Shown piece by piece: positions 9,949 through 18,093 of a stretch of DNA of 64,000 nucleotides (positions are counted from its first letter, which is position 1; every line of letters starts with the position of its first letter). A program made the translations under genes and the position numbers. The DNA is taken from NCBI RefSeq assembly GCF_002160955.1, contig NZ_NFLN01000008.1:1-64000 (forward strand), read 5' to 3'. Source of the DNA: Gemmiger sp. An120. Its GTDB lineage: Bacteria > Bacillota > Clostridia > Oscillospirales > Ruminococcaceae. Below the pieces are notes generated by a model. It made no database searches. It was not told the origin of the DNA and worked only from the letters and a program-made list of their open reading frames with translations.

Positions 9949-9997
9949 AAGGCCGGTGCGTACACGGAATACGCACCGGCCTTGTTTTATTTTGTCT
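9949..9997 (+). terminator. Terminator of cysE
   Basis: A 14-bp perfect stem (9949-9962 with 9970-9983, AAGGCCGGTGCGTA) has a 7-base loop and is followed by GTTTTATTTTGT. The AAGGCCGGTGCG arm is nearly identical to that of the hydA terminator at 35653. Confidence 0.8.
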
Positions 9998-10000
9998 TGA

Positions 10001-10051
10001 GGGCCGAGTATTCGGCCCGACAGATGGGGGGCTGGGGGACTGGTCCCCCAG
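10001..10051 (-). repeat. Two hairpins of the recurrent 3' element, after the SdpI-like gene
   Basis: Read on the minus strand, 16 bases after the stop of the SdpI-like gene comes the hairpin 10032-10051 (CTGGGGGA/TCCCCCAG), then 10001-10018 (GGGCCGA, GTAT-type loop, TCGGCCC). Arms, loop and order resemble those after carB and after the gene ending at 26318. Confidence 0.6.
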
Positions 10052-10067
10052 ATTGGCCCCTGCCCGC

Positions 10068-10448
10068 TTACCCCCGCGGGCTGCCGTCCTTGTTGAAGCG
10101 GCGGCGCAAAGCGTGCTCGGTGGCGGGGATGACCGCCAGCAGGATAACCAGCTGCACCACCGCGAGCGCGCCGCCCACCAGGCCCACCGTATCGGCGTCC
10201 CGGCCCCATACCGGCAGCATGCCCAGCGCCGACAGGGGCAGCATCACCAGCCCGCCGCGCCACATCAGCCGCCCGGCGTACTGGTTGGCAAACTGCCAGG
10301 TAAACTCATTTTTCATCGACAGGGTGGTGCGGTACCCGTAGACCCACTGGATGGTCTTGGGGGTATGCCGCCACATGAACCAGCCGAACAGCGCCAGCAG
10401 CCCCGGGATCAGCAGCACCATACAGAGCATGAAGAACCAGAATCCCAT
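10068..10448 (-). CDS. SdpI/YhfL family membrane protein
   Basis: A small membrane protein of 126 residues with three predicted membrane segments (about residues 3-24, 64-83 and 88-110). The family signature GYRTTLSMKN...TWQFANQYAGR lies in the first cytoplasmic loop. SdpI of Bacillus gives immunity to the SdpC toxin, but most relatives have no known role, and no sdpC-like gene is present here. GGAGG precedes the ATG at 10448. It is the last of three co-directional small genes. Confidence 0.8.
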   Translation of the reverse strand: MGFWFFMLCMVLLIPGLLALFGWFMWRHTPKTIQWVYGYRTTLSMKNEFTWQFANQYAGRLMWRGGLVMLPLSALGMLPVWGRDADTVGLVGGALAVVQLVILLAVIPATEHALRRRFNKDGSPRG

Positions 10449-10461
10449 TGTCGCGCCTCCT

Positions 10462-10920
10462 TTATTCGCCCAGCTCGAACTCCAGCAGAACATCGCTGCG
10501 GGCGTCCCAGCTGTCGTACCGCAGTTTTACCCGGGCGCTCTGCCCCTCTTCCACATACAAAAGGTGACACACCTCCACGCTGCAGCCCGCCGGCAGCACC
10601 GGCCGGGCAGACAGGGCGGTATCCGCGTCATCGCTCCAGGGATAGAGGGTATCGCCGCCCTCGGTGTACACCAGGTCATAGGCATCCAGCGACAGGCTGC
10701 GGTCGCTCTGGTTTTCCAGCGTGTAGCGCACCTCGTACCAGTCCCGCCAGTCGTCCGGGCGGTCGGGCGAGGCCACAGGGGTTATGGTCAGATCCCGCGC
10801 CGCCATCTGCACCGGCACCGCGTCGCCGCTGTCCAGGCTCATCACCAGGCAGATCAGGCCCGCCCAGAACACCGCCGCGCAGGCCAGCAGGCTGACCCAC
10901 CATTTCACCGAATGTTTCAT
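10462..10920 (-). CDS. Membrane-anchored extracytoplasmic protein, unknown family
   Basis: I do not recognise the family. It has 152 residues: an N-terminal hydrophobic segment (about residues 8-28, uncleaved anchor or signal) and a ~120-residue outside domain rich in beta-type residues, with YEVRYTLENQSDRSLSL reminiscent of the Ig-like folds of small clostridial exported proteins. The start overlaps the preceding gene's stop by 4 bases (ATGA), so the two are translationally coupled and probably act together. Confidence 0.65.
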   Translation of the reverse strand: MKHSVKWWVSLLACAAVFWAGLICLVMSLDSGDAVPVQMAARDLTITPVASPDRPDDWRDWYEVRYTLENQSDRSLSLDAYDLVYTEGGDTLYPWSDDADTALSARPVLPAGCSVEVCHLLYVEEGQSARVKLRYDSWDARSDVLLEFELGE

Positions 10921-11681
10921 GCCTCGCTCGCCTCCTCCCAGTCAAGGGTCAGGGTTATCACCGTGCGGGTGTGGGGATCGTATTCCTCGTCCAGAACCTG
11001 ATCCTCCAGGCAGAGCACGGCCGCCTCGTCGGCAGGCCCGGCCAGATACAGCCAGCCGTCCAGCGCGTCCCAGCTGGTCAGGTCATAGGAAGCCACCGAC
11101 TCCGCGGCCAGTTCCGGCCAGAGCCGCTCCAGCTCGTAGTCCTCCAGCATCTGCCAGTATCCGCCGCCCGCGTACAGGCTGACCGCCGCCTCCGCGCGGG
11201 AGTTCCAGTCCTCCAGTTCGGGGGCGCTTACCCGCACCCGGTACAGCTGCCAGCCCTCGGGCAGGCCGGCGGTGCGGCCGGTAAGCCGCTGGGGCTGGGT
11301 AAAGGTCATCTCTCGGCCCGCCGCCGTTACCGCCTGGCCCGCCTGGGCCGCGATGGTATCGGGCAGGTGTGTATTGTCGGCCTGGGGCGGCTGCATCAGC
11401 CCGCTCAGGGCAAAGAACACAAGGCCCAGCCCCGCCAGCGCCACCCGCAGCCACAGCAGGCTGCTGCCCCGGCGGGCGGCGGTGCGGACGGCCGACGGCC
11501 GGCGCAGGGTGCCCCGCACCCCGCCCAGCCCGCCGGTTTCCGGGCCGAAATCCGGCGCAGGGGCCGCTTCCGGGGCCGCCTGTGCCGCGGGACGGGCCGC
11601 GAACGCCCCGCAGGCGGGGCACTGGCCATCCTGTTTGTCATAATCGAACATTTTGCCGCAGCTTTCACACCGGATCAGCAT
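10917..11681 (-). CDS. Zinc-ribbon protein with one membrane helix
   Basis: 254 residues. Cys5, Cys8, Cys21 and Cys24 form an N-terminal zinc ribbon that should lie in the cytoplasm. A Pro/Ala-rich linker follows, then a single membrane helix (about residues 74-96) and a ~150-residue outside domain. This layout is common in Gram-positive bacteria but the function is unknown. GGAGG precedes the ATG at 11681. It is first of a three-gene set with the anchored protein and the SdpI-like protein. I see no clear promoter in the 60 bases upstream, which hold the terminator of the next lipoprotein gene. Confidence 0.75.
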   Translation of the reverse strand: MLIRCESCGKMFDYDKQDGQCPACGAFAARPAAQAAPEAAPAPDFGPETGGLGGVRGTLRRPSAVRTAARRGSSLLWLRVALAGLGLVFFALSGLMQPPQADNTHLPDTIAAQAGQAVTAAGREMTFTQPQRLTGRTAGLPEGWQLYRVRVSAPELEDWNSRAEAAVSLYAGGGYWQMLEDYELERLWPELAAESVASYDLTSWDALDGWLYLAGPADEAAVLCLEDQVLDEEYDPHTRTVITLTLDWEEASEA

Positions 11682-11706
11682 GAGGCATCCTCCTTTTTTC
11701 TGTAAC

Positions 11707-11737
11707 AAAAAAGCCGGGCACCCCGCAGGGGTCCGGC
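11707..11737 (-). terminator. Terminator of the foldase-like lipoprotein gene
   Basis: On the minus strand, GCCGGACCCC pairs with GGGGT-gc-CCGGC (two-base bulge) and is followed by six U residues (complement of 11707-11712), just after the stop at 11745. Confidence 0.75.
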
Positions 11738-11744
11738 CGGCAGT

Positions 11745-12815
11745 TTACCCCTTGATTTTGCGGGGGCTGTAGGTATTCATGGCGCTCTGATCCAGGGCGG
11801 CCGCGGCGGCGCCCTCGTCGGCCAGCTGCTGCTGCAGCTCGTCGTACTTAAAGCCCCACAGCGCATCATCCCGCAGGGTGTCCAGGGTGGTGGTGTCGTT
11901 GAACACCGCCTCCTTGACCACAACCACCGCGCCGTAGTTGTAGCCGGTGCTCTCCAGGGCCCGGACCTCGCCCTCGGCCATGGCCTTGACCTGCTCGGCG
12001 GCGTCCTCACCCAGGTAGCTGGTCAGGGTGTCGTAGTTCACCAGCGCGCCGGTGACCATATAGTTGGCGGCGGAATCCGCCCCCATGCCGTTGCCCAGCA
12101 GCTCGCCCACCTGGGGCAGATACTCCTCGGCCATGGCCTGCAGATCCTCGGAAGAGGTGGTCTTGCCGGCGGCCTCCTGGGCCATCTCCAGCACCTGTGC
12201 CTGCTGATCTTCGTCCAGGGTGGAGAAGGTGCTCATATCAAAATAGGGCAGCAGCAGATAGCTGAAACGGAAGAAGTTCTCCTCCGCGTAGGCGGTCAGA
12301 TCCGCGTCGGACACCGGCTCGGTGCCGTCCTGGCCGTAGAGCATATCCAGCAGGGCTTCCTGCTTGTAGCTGTTCTCGGCCCAGGCCATCAGGCTCTGGT
12401 ACCCGATGCCGTTGGCGGTGTAGGTGTCCTCCATGCTCTCCCACTGGGTGTCCACCTGCTCGGTGATCAGGGCCAGGTCGCTCTCGGAGAGCTCACCGCC
12501 CATCTCGGCGTACTTCTGCTCGGCGGCGGCGTAGCGGTACACCCCCTCCAGGGTCTTGGCGGAAACATAGTCCGCGCCGGTGGTCTCGTTGCCGTCCTCG
12601 TCGGTGATGGTGGCTTTCAGCACCGCGTTCACGTCGGTCTCAGAGGCCAGGGCCTTGGCCTGCACAAAGGCCTCGTACTGGGCCAGCAGATACACACCGG
12701 CGGGGATGGAAGTGCTGCCCACCGTGCCCACGGTGTCGGGGGTCTTGATGGCGCAGCCGGCCAGCAGCAGCGCCGCTGCCAGGCCCAGCGCCAGGATCTT
12801 TGTCAGCTTTTTCAA
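11745..12815 (-). CDS. SurA/PrsA-like lipoprotein (putative extracytoplasmic foldase)
   Basis: An exported lipoprotein of 356 residues with a signal peptide ending in the lipobox LLAGC (Cys21). The mature part is acidic and helical, like the chaperone arms of SurA/PrsA proteins. FFRFSYLLLPYF (about residue 190) is in the place where a parvulin domain would begin, but I see no complete parvulin motif set, so isomerase activity is doubtful. The start is a TTG at 12815 behind GGAG; the ATG 21 bases upstream opens a short dead-end frame. It follows mfd, as prsA/surA-type genes often do, but has its own strong promoter. Confidence 0.7.
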   Translation of the reverse strand: MKKLTKILALGLAAALLLAGCAIKTPDTVGTVGSTSIPAGVYLLAQYEAFVQAKALASETDVNAVLKATITDEDGNETTGADYVSAKTLEGVYRYAAAEQKYAEMGGELSESDLALITEQVDTQWESMEDTYTANGIGYQSLMAWAENSYKQEALLDMLYGQDGTEPVSDADLTAYAEENFFRFSYLLLPYFDMSTFSTLDEDQQAQVLEMAQEAAGKTTSSEDLQAMAEEYLPQVGELLGNGMGADSAANYMVTGALVNYDTLTSYLGEDAAEQVKAMAEGEVRALESTGYNYGAVVVVKEAVFNDTTTLDTLRDDALWGFKYDELQQQLADEGAAAAALDQSAMNTYSPRKIKG

Positions 12816-12871
12816 AACGGTTGCTCCTTCATATCAACGGCCCGCGGGCGGGCCGGGTCTGTATCAGAACC

Positions 12872-12900
12872 ATTATAGCCGCTGCGGCCCGGTTTTGCAA
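12872..12900 (-). promoter_or_regulatory. Promoter of the foldase-like lipoprotein gene
   Basis: On the minus strand there is TTGCAA (12895-12900), a 17-base spacer and a perfect TATAAT (12872-12877), placed between the mfd stop and the TTG start. It separates expression of the lipoprotein from the mfd operon. Confidence 0.75.
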
Positions 12901-12910
12901 CCAAAAGGGC

Positions 12911-15900
12911 TCAGGCTTCGGCGGGCGGGGGCGCGGCGGCCCGGCCCAGGCACTCCAGGGTCATGCGCAGCAGGTCCAGGGGCTTTTCGCCCGGGGCCAC
13001 CCGCACCGCCAGATAGGGCTTGTGCACGGCGTTCAGGGTGACACGGCCGCCCATCTGGGCCAGTACCGGGCGCAGCCGGTCGGCCCGCAGCGCGTCGGAG
13101 TACAGAATCAGTTGATCCTTTTTCTGGCCGATCTCGTAAATGCCCGCGGCGGCGGCGGTGATCCGGATCAGGGAGATATCCACCAGGCCCGACACGCTGG
13201 GCGGCACATCGCCGTACCGGTCGATCAGTTCGTCCAGCACGTCGGCGGCGTCCTCCGCGTCCCGGATGGCGGCGATCCGCTTGTAGGCCTCGATCCGGCC
13301 CGCCGCGTCGGGGATATACCGCTCCGGGATATAGGCGTCCACCGTGATGTCGATCAGGCAGTCGGACTTGTCCGGCGCCGGGTCCTCCCCCTTTTCCAGG
13401 GCGATGGCCTGGCTGAGCATCTTCATATATAAGTCATAGCCTACCGCTTCCATATGGCCGTGCTGGCTCTGGCCCAGCAGGCTGCCCGCGCCCCGGATCT
13501 GCAGGTCCCGCATGGCGATGCGGAAGCCGGAACCGAAGCTGGTGAACTCCCGGATGGCGGACAGACGCTTTGCCGCCACGTCGGTGAGCACCTTGTCCCG
13601 CCGGAAGGTGAAGTAGGCGTAGGCCTTGCGGCCGGAACGGCCCACCCGGCCCCGGATCTGGTACAGCTGGGCCAGGCCCAGCCGGTCGGAGTCCTCGATG
13701 ATCAGGGTATTGCAGTTGCGCACGTCCACCCCGGTCTCGATCAGGGTGGTGCAGACCAGGATGTCGATCTCCGCGTCCAGCAGCTGCTGCCACACCCGGC
13801 TCAGTTCCGCCTCGGTCATCTTGCCGTGGGCCAGGCCGATGCGGGCGTCCGGGGCCATCTTGGCCACGTGGGCCGCACAGGCGTCCAGGGTCTCCACCCG
13901 GTTGTGCAGGTAGTACACCTGGCCGCCCCGGGCCAGCTCCTTGCGGATGGCCTCCGACAGGATGCCCTCGTCGTATTCCAGCACGTAGGTCTCGATGGGC
14001 TGGCGCTCCACCGGGGGCTGCTCGATGGTGGACATATCCCGGATACCGCTCATGGCCATGTTCAGGGTGCGGGGGATGGGGGTGGCGGAAAGGGTGAGCA
14101 TATCCACCCCCAGAAAGGCGGATTTCAGCTTTTCCTTGTGCTTGACCCCGAACCGCTGTTCCTCGTCGATGATGACCAGGCCCAGGTCGTTGAACTGCAC
14201 ATCGCTGCTCAGCAGCCGGTGGGTGCCCACCACGATGTCCACCACGCCGGTGCGCAGCCCCTCGATGGTCTGCTTCTGCTGCTGGGCGGTGCGGAACCGG
14301 CTGAGCAGTCCCATCCGGATGGGGAAGGCCTCCATCCGGGTAAGCAGGGTGTTGTAGTGCTGCCAGGCCAGGATGGTGGTGGGGGCCAGGATGGCGCACT
14401 GCTTGCCGCCCATCACACACTTGAAGGCCGCCCGGATGGCCACCTCGGTCTTGCCCACCCCCACGTCGCCGCAGAGCAGCCGGTCCATGGGGCAGGGCTT
14501 TTCCATATCCTGCTTGATCTCGGCCGAGGCGGTCAGCTGGTCCTCGGTCTCGTCGTAGGCAAAACGGGTTTCGAAATCCCGCTGCCACTCCCCGTCCGGG
14601 GGGAAGGCGTTGCCCTTGGCCTGCTGGCGGCGGGCATACAGCTCGATCAGCTCCCGGGCCATCTCCTGGGTGGCCTTTTTCACCTTGCGGCGGGTGCGGG
14701 TCCACTCGGTGCCGCCCAGCTTGGCCAGCTTCACCGAGCCCTCGTCGCCGGGGGCGGTGTACCGGCTGAGCAGGTCCAGCTGGGTGACCGGCACATACAG
14801 GGTATCCCCCTTGTCGTAGGCCAGTTTCAGGTAGTCCTTGACCACCCCCTGCAGATCCAGCCGCTGGATACCTAAATACAAACCCACGCCGTGGTTCTGG
14901 TGCACCACGTAGTCCCCGGGCTTGATGTCGGTCAGGCTGGACAGGGCGTCCTTGTTTTTCGGTTTTGTCTTGCGGGCGGCCCCGGCGGCCTGCCGCCGCC
15001 CGGTGAACACCGCGTATTTGGCAAAGGGGAACTGGGCCCCGCCGGACAGATGGCCCGGCAGCACCTGCACCGCGCCGGGGCCGGGCAGCAGGTCGGCGGC
15101 GGTGGAGGCCCCGAAGCCCCGTTCCCGCAGATCCCGGGCCAGGGCCTCGGCGGCGCGGGGGGTACCCGCCAGCACGGTGACGCTGTACCCCTGGGCTTTC
15201 AGCGGTTCCAGTTCGCTCACCAGGCCCGCCACCTCCCCGTTCCAGGGGGGCAGGGCATGGCCGGCGGCGTTTACGATCTCTTTTAAAGGAAACTCCGGCA
15301 GGGTGCGGGCAAAGTTCTCGCACAGCAGCGCGGGCATCCGCTCCGCCGCCTGCTGCAGATAGGGCATATCCTCATACAGCCCGTCCAGGCCGGCGCAGAT
15401 GGCCCCGTCATGGAGCAGGCTTTCCAGTTCTTCATTCCGGCGGAACCGGGTGGCCCGCTGGGCTTCCCGGATGGCGCCGGGCTCCTCCAGCACCAGCACC
15501 CCGCCCTCAAAATAATCCAGCAGGGTGGCCGGGTTCGGGTACCGCACCCGGAAATACTTGTCCAGCGCCTCGGGCATGATGCCCGCGTCCAGCTGGGTCA
15601 GGTCCTCCTCCATCGCCCGCTCCAGGGCGGTGCGCTTGGGGCCCCGGGCGGCGGCCGCGTAGCTGCGCAGCGCCGCGGCGGTCTGGGCCGCGTCCCCGAA
15701 CAGCACCTCCCGCGCCGGGGAGATATACACCTTTTCCAACGGGTCTTCCCGGCGCTGGGTCAGCAGGTCGAAGCTGTTCAGGGTGTCGATCTCGTCCCCC
15801 CAGAACTCAATGCGGGCGGGGGCGGCCATATCCGGGGCGTACACGTCCAGGATGCCGCCCCGCAGGCTGAACTGGCCCGGGCCGTCCACCCGGTCACGCC

Positions 15901-16375
15901 GGTGGTAGCCTGCGTCCAGCAGACGGGCCGCCAGCTCCTTGGGCGGGATGGTCTGGCCGGGGCGCAATGTCAGGGTGTTGGCGCAGAACTCCGCCTTGGG
16001 CACGGTATACTGCAGCAGGCCCTCAGCCGGCACGCAGACGGCCCCGAGCCGCCCGCCCACCAGGCTGCCCAGCACCGCCAGGCGGCGGTACTCGTACTCG
16101 CGGCCCGCGCCCTCCAGCGGGCGCAGCAGCAGGTCCCGGGCGGGGAACACCTCCGCCGCCAGACCCAGCGCGCACAGGTCGGAGGCAAACCGGGTGGCCT
16201 CCGCCTCGCCGGGGGTCACCACGCAGACCGGCGCGCCGGTCTCCTGGGCCAGCAGCGCCAGCAGCTGGGCCCGCCCGGCAGGGGGCAGGCCGAACAGCGC
16301 CGCCGCGCCGGGGGTATCCAGCGCGGCGCGCAGGCGGGTATATTCGGATGTGCGTTTCAGTACCTCTTGCAGCAT
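12911..16375 (-). CDS. mfd: Transcription-repair coupling factor
   Basis: A DNA translocase that removes stalled RNA polymerase and recruits UvrA to the lesion. It has 1154 residues, normal for the family. An N-terminal UvrB-like region is followed by the RNA-polymerase-interacting domain (begins around KPGDYVVHQNHGVGLYLG) and the RecG-like motor with Walker A GDVGVGKTE, box II DEEQRFG, motif III LSATPIPRTL and motif VI QIRGRVGRS. The C-terminal TRCF domain closes the protein. AGGAGG precedes the ATG at 16375. The order glmU-pth-mfd is conserved in Firmicutes. Confidence 0.98.
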   Translation of the reverse strand: MLQEVLKRTSEYTRLRAALDTPGAAALFGLPPAGRAQLLALLAQETGAPVCVVTPGEAEATRFASDLCALGLAAEVFPARDLLLRPLEGAGREYEYRRLAVLGSLVGGRLGAVCVPAEGLLQYTVPKAEFCANTLTLRPGQTIPPKELAARLLDAGYHRRDRVDGPGQFSLRGGILDVYAPDMAAPARIEFWGDEIDTLNSFDLLTQRREDPLEKVYISPAREVLFGDAAQTAAALRSYAAAARGPKRTALERAMEEDLTQLDAGIMPEALDKYFRVRYPNPATLLDYFEGGVLVLEEPGAIREAQRATRFRRNEELESLLHDGAICAGLDGLYEDMPYLQQAAERMPALLCENFARTLPEFPLKEIVNAAGHALPPWNGEVAGLVSELEPLKAQGYSVTVLAGTPRAAEALARDLRERGFGASTAADLLPGPGAVQVLPGHLSGGAQFPFAKYAVFTGRRQAAGAARKTKPKNKDALSSLTDIKPGDYVVHQNHGVGLYLGIQRLDLQGVVKDYLKLAYDKGDTLYVPVTQLDLLSRYTAPGDEGSVKLAKLGGTEWTRTRRKVKKATQEMARELIELYARRQQAKGNAFPPDGEWQRDFETRFAYDETEDQLTASAEIKQDMEKPCPMDRLLCGDVGVGKTEVAIRAAFKCVMGGKQCAILAPTTILAWQHYNTLLTRMEAFPIRMGLLSRFRTAQQQKQTIEGLRTGVVDIVVGTHRLLSSDVQFNDLGLVIIDEEQRFGVKHKEKLKSAFLGVDMLTLSATPIPRTLNMAMSGIRDMSTIEQPPVERQPIETYVLEYDEGILSEAIRKELARGGQVYYLHNRVETLDACAAHVAKMAPDARIGLAHGKMTEAELSRVWQQLLDAEIDILVCTTLIETGVDVRNCNTLIIEDSDRLGLAQLYQIRGRVGRSGRKAYAYFTFRRDKVLTDVAAKRLSAIREFTSFGSGFRIAMRDLQIRGAGSLLGQSQHGHMEAVGYDLYMKMLSQAIALEKGEDPAPDKSDCLIDITVDAYIPERYIPDAAGRIEAYKRIAAIRDAEDAADVLDELIDRYGDVPPSVSGLVDISLIRITAAAAGIYEIGQKKDQLILYSDALRADRLRPVLAQMGGRVTLNAVHKPYLAVRVAPGEKPLDLLRMTLECLGRAAAPPPAEA

Positions 16376-16397
16376 AACGCGCCTCCTATACGCGGGC

Positions 16398-16994
16398 TTA
16401 TCGGTTGTGGCGGTTCTGGGCCTCGTTCAGGCGGCCGTCCATGATCAGGCGCACCGCGTCCTCCACGTCGGCAAAGCGGCCCTCCAGGGCCTTGCGGTCC
16501 TCGGCGGAAAACCGGCCCAGCACCCAGTCGGCCAGGTCGTAGTCGGGATGGGGCTTCTCCCCCACCCCGATCCGCACCCGGGGAAATTCCTGGCTGCCCA
16601 GGCAGGCGATGATGTCCTTGAGGCCGTTGTGCCCGCCCGCCGAACCGGAGGGCCGGATGCGCAGCTTGCCGGGGGCCTGGGTCACATCGTCGCAGAGCAC
16701 AATCACCCGCTGGGGCGGGATCTTGAAAAAGTCCGCCAGGGCGCCCACGCTGTGGCCGGACAGGTTCATGAAGGTCTGAGGTTTGAGCAGGGTGACCTTG
16801 CGGCCGTCCACCGTCACGGTATCGTACAGGCCCTGGAACTTGGCCCGGGTGACCTTGCCGCCCCATTTGTCGGACAGCCAGTCCAGCGCCATGAAGCCCG
16901 CGTTGTGGCGGGTGCCGTCGTATTTGGGGCCGGGATTGCCCAGACCGACGATGAGCCACTCGGCCCCGCCGGCGGGGTTGGATCGAAAGAACAT
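16398..16994 (-). CDS. pth: Peptidyl-tRNA hydrolase
   Basis: Releases tRNA from prematurely dropped peptidyl-tRNA. 198 residues. Seen are VGLGNPGPKYDGTRHNAGF with the catalytic His in TRHNAG, the conserved Asn in FMNLSG, and DDVTQAPGKLRIRPSGSAGGH near the middle, all hallmarks of bacterial Pth. AAGGAG precedes the ATG at 16994. It lies 22 bases before mfd and is probably cotranscribed with it. The 106-base gap from the glmU-type gene holds only a GC-rich imperfect hairpin. Confidence 0.97.
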   Translation of the reverse strand: MFFRSNPAGGAEWLIVGLGNPGPKYDGTRHNAGFMALDWLSDKWGGKVTRAKFQGLYDTVTVDGRKVTLLKPQTFMNLSGHSVGALADFFKIPPQRVIVLCDDVTQAPGKLRIRPSGSAGGHNGLKDIIACLGSQEFPRVRIGVGEKPHPDYDLADWVLGRFSAEDRKALEGRFADVEDAVRLIMDGRLNEAQNRHNR

Positions 16995-17100
16995 GCTGTG
17001 ATTCTCCTTGCTGTTATTTATATGCGGACAGACGCAAAGGGGCCGGCCCGGCGCGGGGGTACCCCCTGCCGGGTCAGCCTGCGTATGCGCGGCGCGCGGT

Positions 17101-17835
17101 TTATTTGGGCTGCTGTTCCTTGAGCTTTTTCTTCTTGGCGATGTAGGCGCCCAGCTTCTTCTCGGCCCAGCCGTCCTTGTTGGTCTGGCGGCTGCGGGCG
17201 ATGGCCAGCGCCCCGGCGGGCACTTCGCCGGTGATGGTGCTGCCCGCGGCGGTGTAGGCCCCGTCGCCCACCGTTACCGGGGCGATCAGGTTGGTGTTGC
17301 AGCCCAGGAACACAAAGTCCCCGATCTTGCAGCGGTGCTTGGCCTCGCCGTCGTAGTTGCTGGTGACGGTGCCGCAGCCGAAGTTGCAGTACTCGCCCAC
17401 ATCGGAATCCCCGATATAGGTCAGGTGGCTCACGGTGGTGCCCTGGCCCAGACCGGAGTTCTTGGTCTCCACATAGGCGCCCAGATGCACCCCCGGGCCG
17501 GTCACGGTGTTCGGCCGGATATGGGTATAGGGGCCGATCTTGTTGCCCGCGCCCAGGCGGCTGTCATAGGCCTGGCTGGCGTTGAAGGTGCTGCCCTCGC
17601 CCAGTTCGGTGTTTTCCAGCAGGCTGTTCGGGCCCACCACGCAGCCCGCGCCGATTTTGGTGTTGCCCCGCAGGATGCAGCCGGGCAGGATGGTGGCGCC
17701 GGGGGCGATCTCCACCTCCGGGTCGATCCAGACCTGGTCGGACATGAAGTTCACCCCATTGGCCAGGTGCTTTTCAAAGGTCTGTTTATACTGCGCTTGT
17801 GCGGCGGCAAAGGCCGCGGCGGCGTCTGTCTGCAT
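17101..17835 (-). CDS. GlmU-type acetyltransferase domain lacking the uridyltransferase half
   Basis: 244 residues that match only the C-terminal left-handed beta-helix of GlmU, which acetylates glucosamine-1-phosphate on the way to UDP-GlcNAc. The catalytic His of GlmU is kept (SHLTYIGD, His137), as are TSNYDG, PVTVGDG and the C-terminal ARSRQTNKDGW. The ~230-residue N-terminal uridyltransferase domain (with its GxGTRM loop) is replaced by ~25 helical residues. The ATG at 17835 has AAGGAGG before it and no longer in-frame homologous sequence exists upstream, so this is a genuine single-domain gene, not a frameshift. The partner pyrophosphorylase must be encoded elsewhere. Confidence 0.85.
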   Translation of the reverse strand: MQTDAAAAFAAAQAQYKQTFEKHLANGVNFMSDQVWIDPEVEIAPGATILPGCILRGNTKIGAGCVVGPNSLLENTELGEGSTFNASQAYDSRLGAGNKIGPYTHIRPNTVTGPGVHLGAYVETKNSGLGQGTTVSHLTYIGDSDVGEYCNFGCGTVTSNYDGEAKHRCKIGDFVFLGCNTNLIAPVTVGDGAYTAAGSTITGEVPAGALAIARSRQTNKDGWAEKKLGAYIAKKKKLKEQQPK

Positions 17836-17893
17836 GGATAAAGCCTCCTTCACCGATTGCGTTGTGAAACGAGTGAAAAACTCACCCAGTTTA

Positions 17894-17921
17894 AGTTTAT
17901 CGCGTTTTGCCGCGTTTGCAA
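17894..17921 (-). promoter_or_regulatory. Promoter of the glmU-type gene (and pth, mfd)
   Basis: On the minus strand there is TTGCAA (17916-17921), a 16-base spacer and TAAACT (17894-17899), about 60 bases upstream of the start codon. It diverges from the ppdK promoter. Confidence 0.5.
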
Positions 17922-17984
17922 GAAAAATTTGGCGGCCGGATGGTATATTTGAGCAAAAAAAGTGCGCAAAGCGGCAAAAACCAC

Positions 17985-18013
17985 TGGTATTCCGTTGGCT
18001 TCTTTGGTATAAT
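17985..18013 (+). promoter_or_regulatory. Promoter of ppdK
   Basis: A perfect TATAAT at 18008-18013 has a poor -35 region (TGGTAT at 17985-17990, 17-base spacer). The ~75-base leader is AT-richer than its surroundings and ends in GGAGGTAATAACA before the ATG, a strong ribosome site. A weak -35 may mean an activator or an upstream element. Confidence 0.5.
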
Positions 18014-18093
18014 ATTTGCGCATTCATTAGGTCTGTCTTGTGAGACCGCGCACTGTGCGCGCGGGATGCAAAATTTTATTGGAGGTAATAACA

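Noticed and set aside
12816-12839. ATG just upstream of the foldase-like lipoprotein start
   Set aside because: Out of frame with the signal peptide and closed by a stop after six codons; the in-frame TTG with GGAG at good distance begins MKKLTKILALG.
17101-17835. Frameshifted complete GlmU
   Set aside because: No GlmU N-terminal residues appear in any frame upstream; the region before 17835 is a promoter and the divergent ppdK leader.
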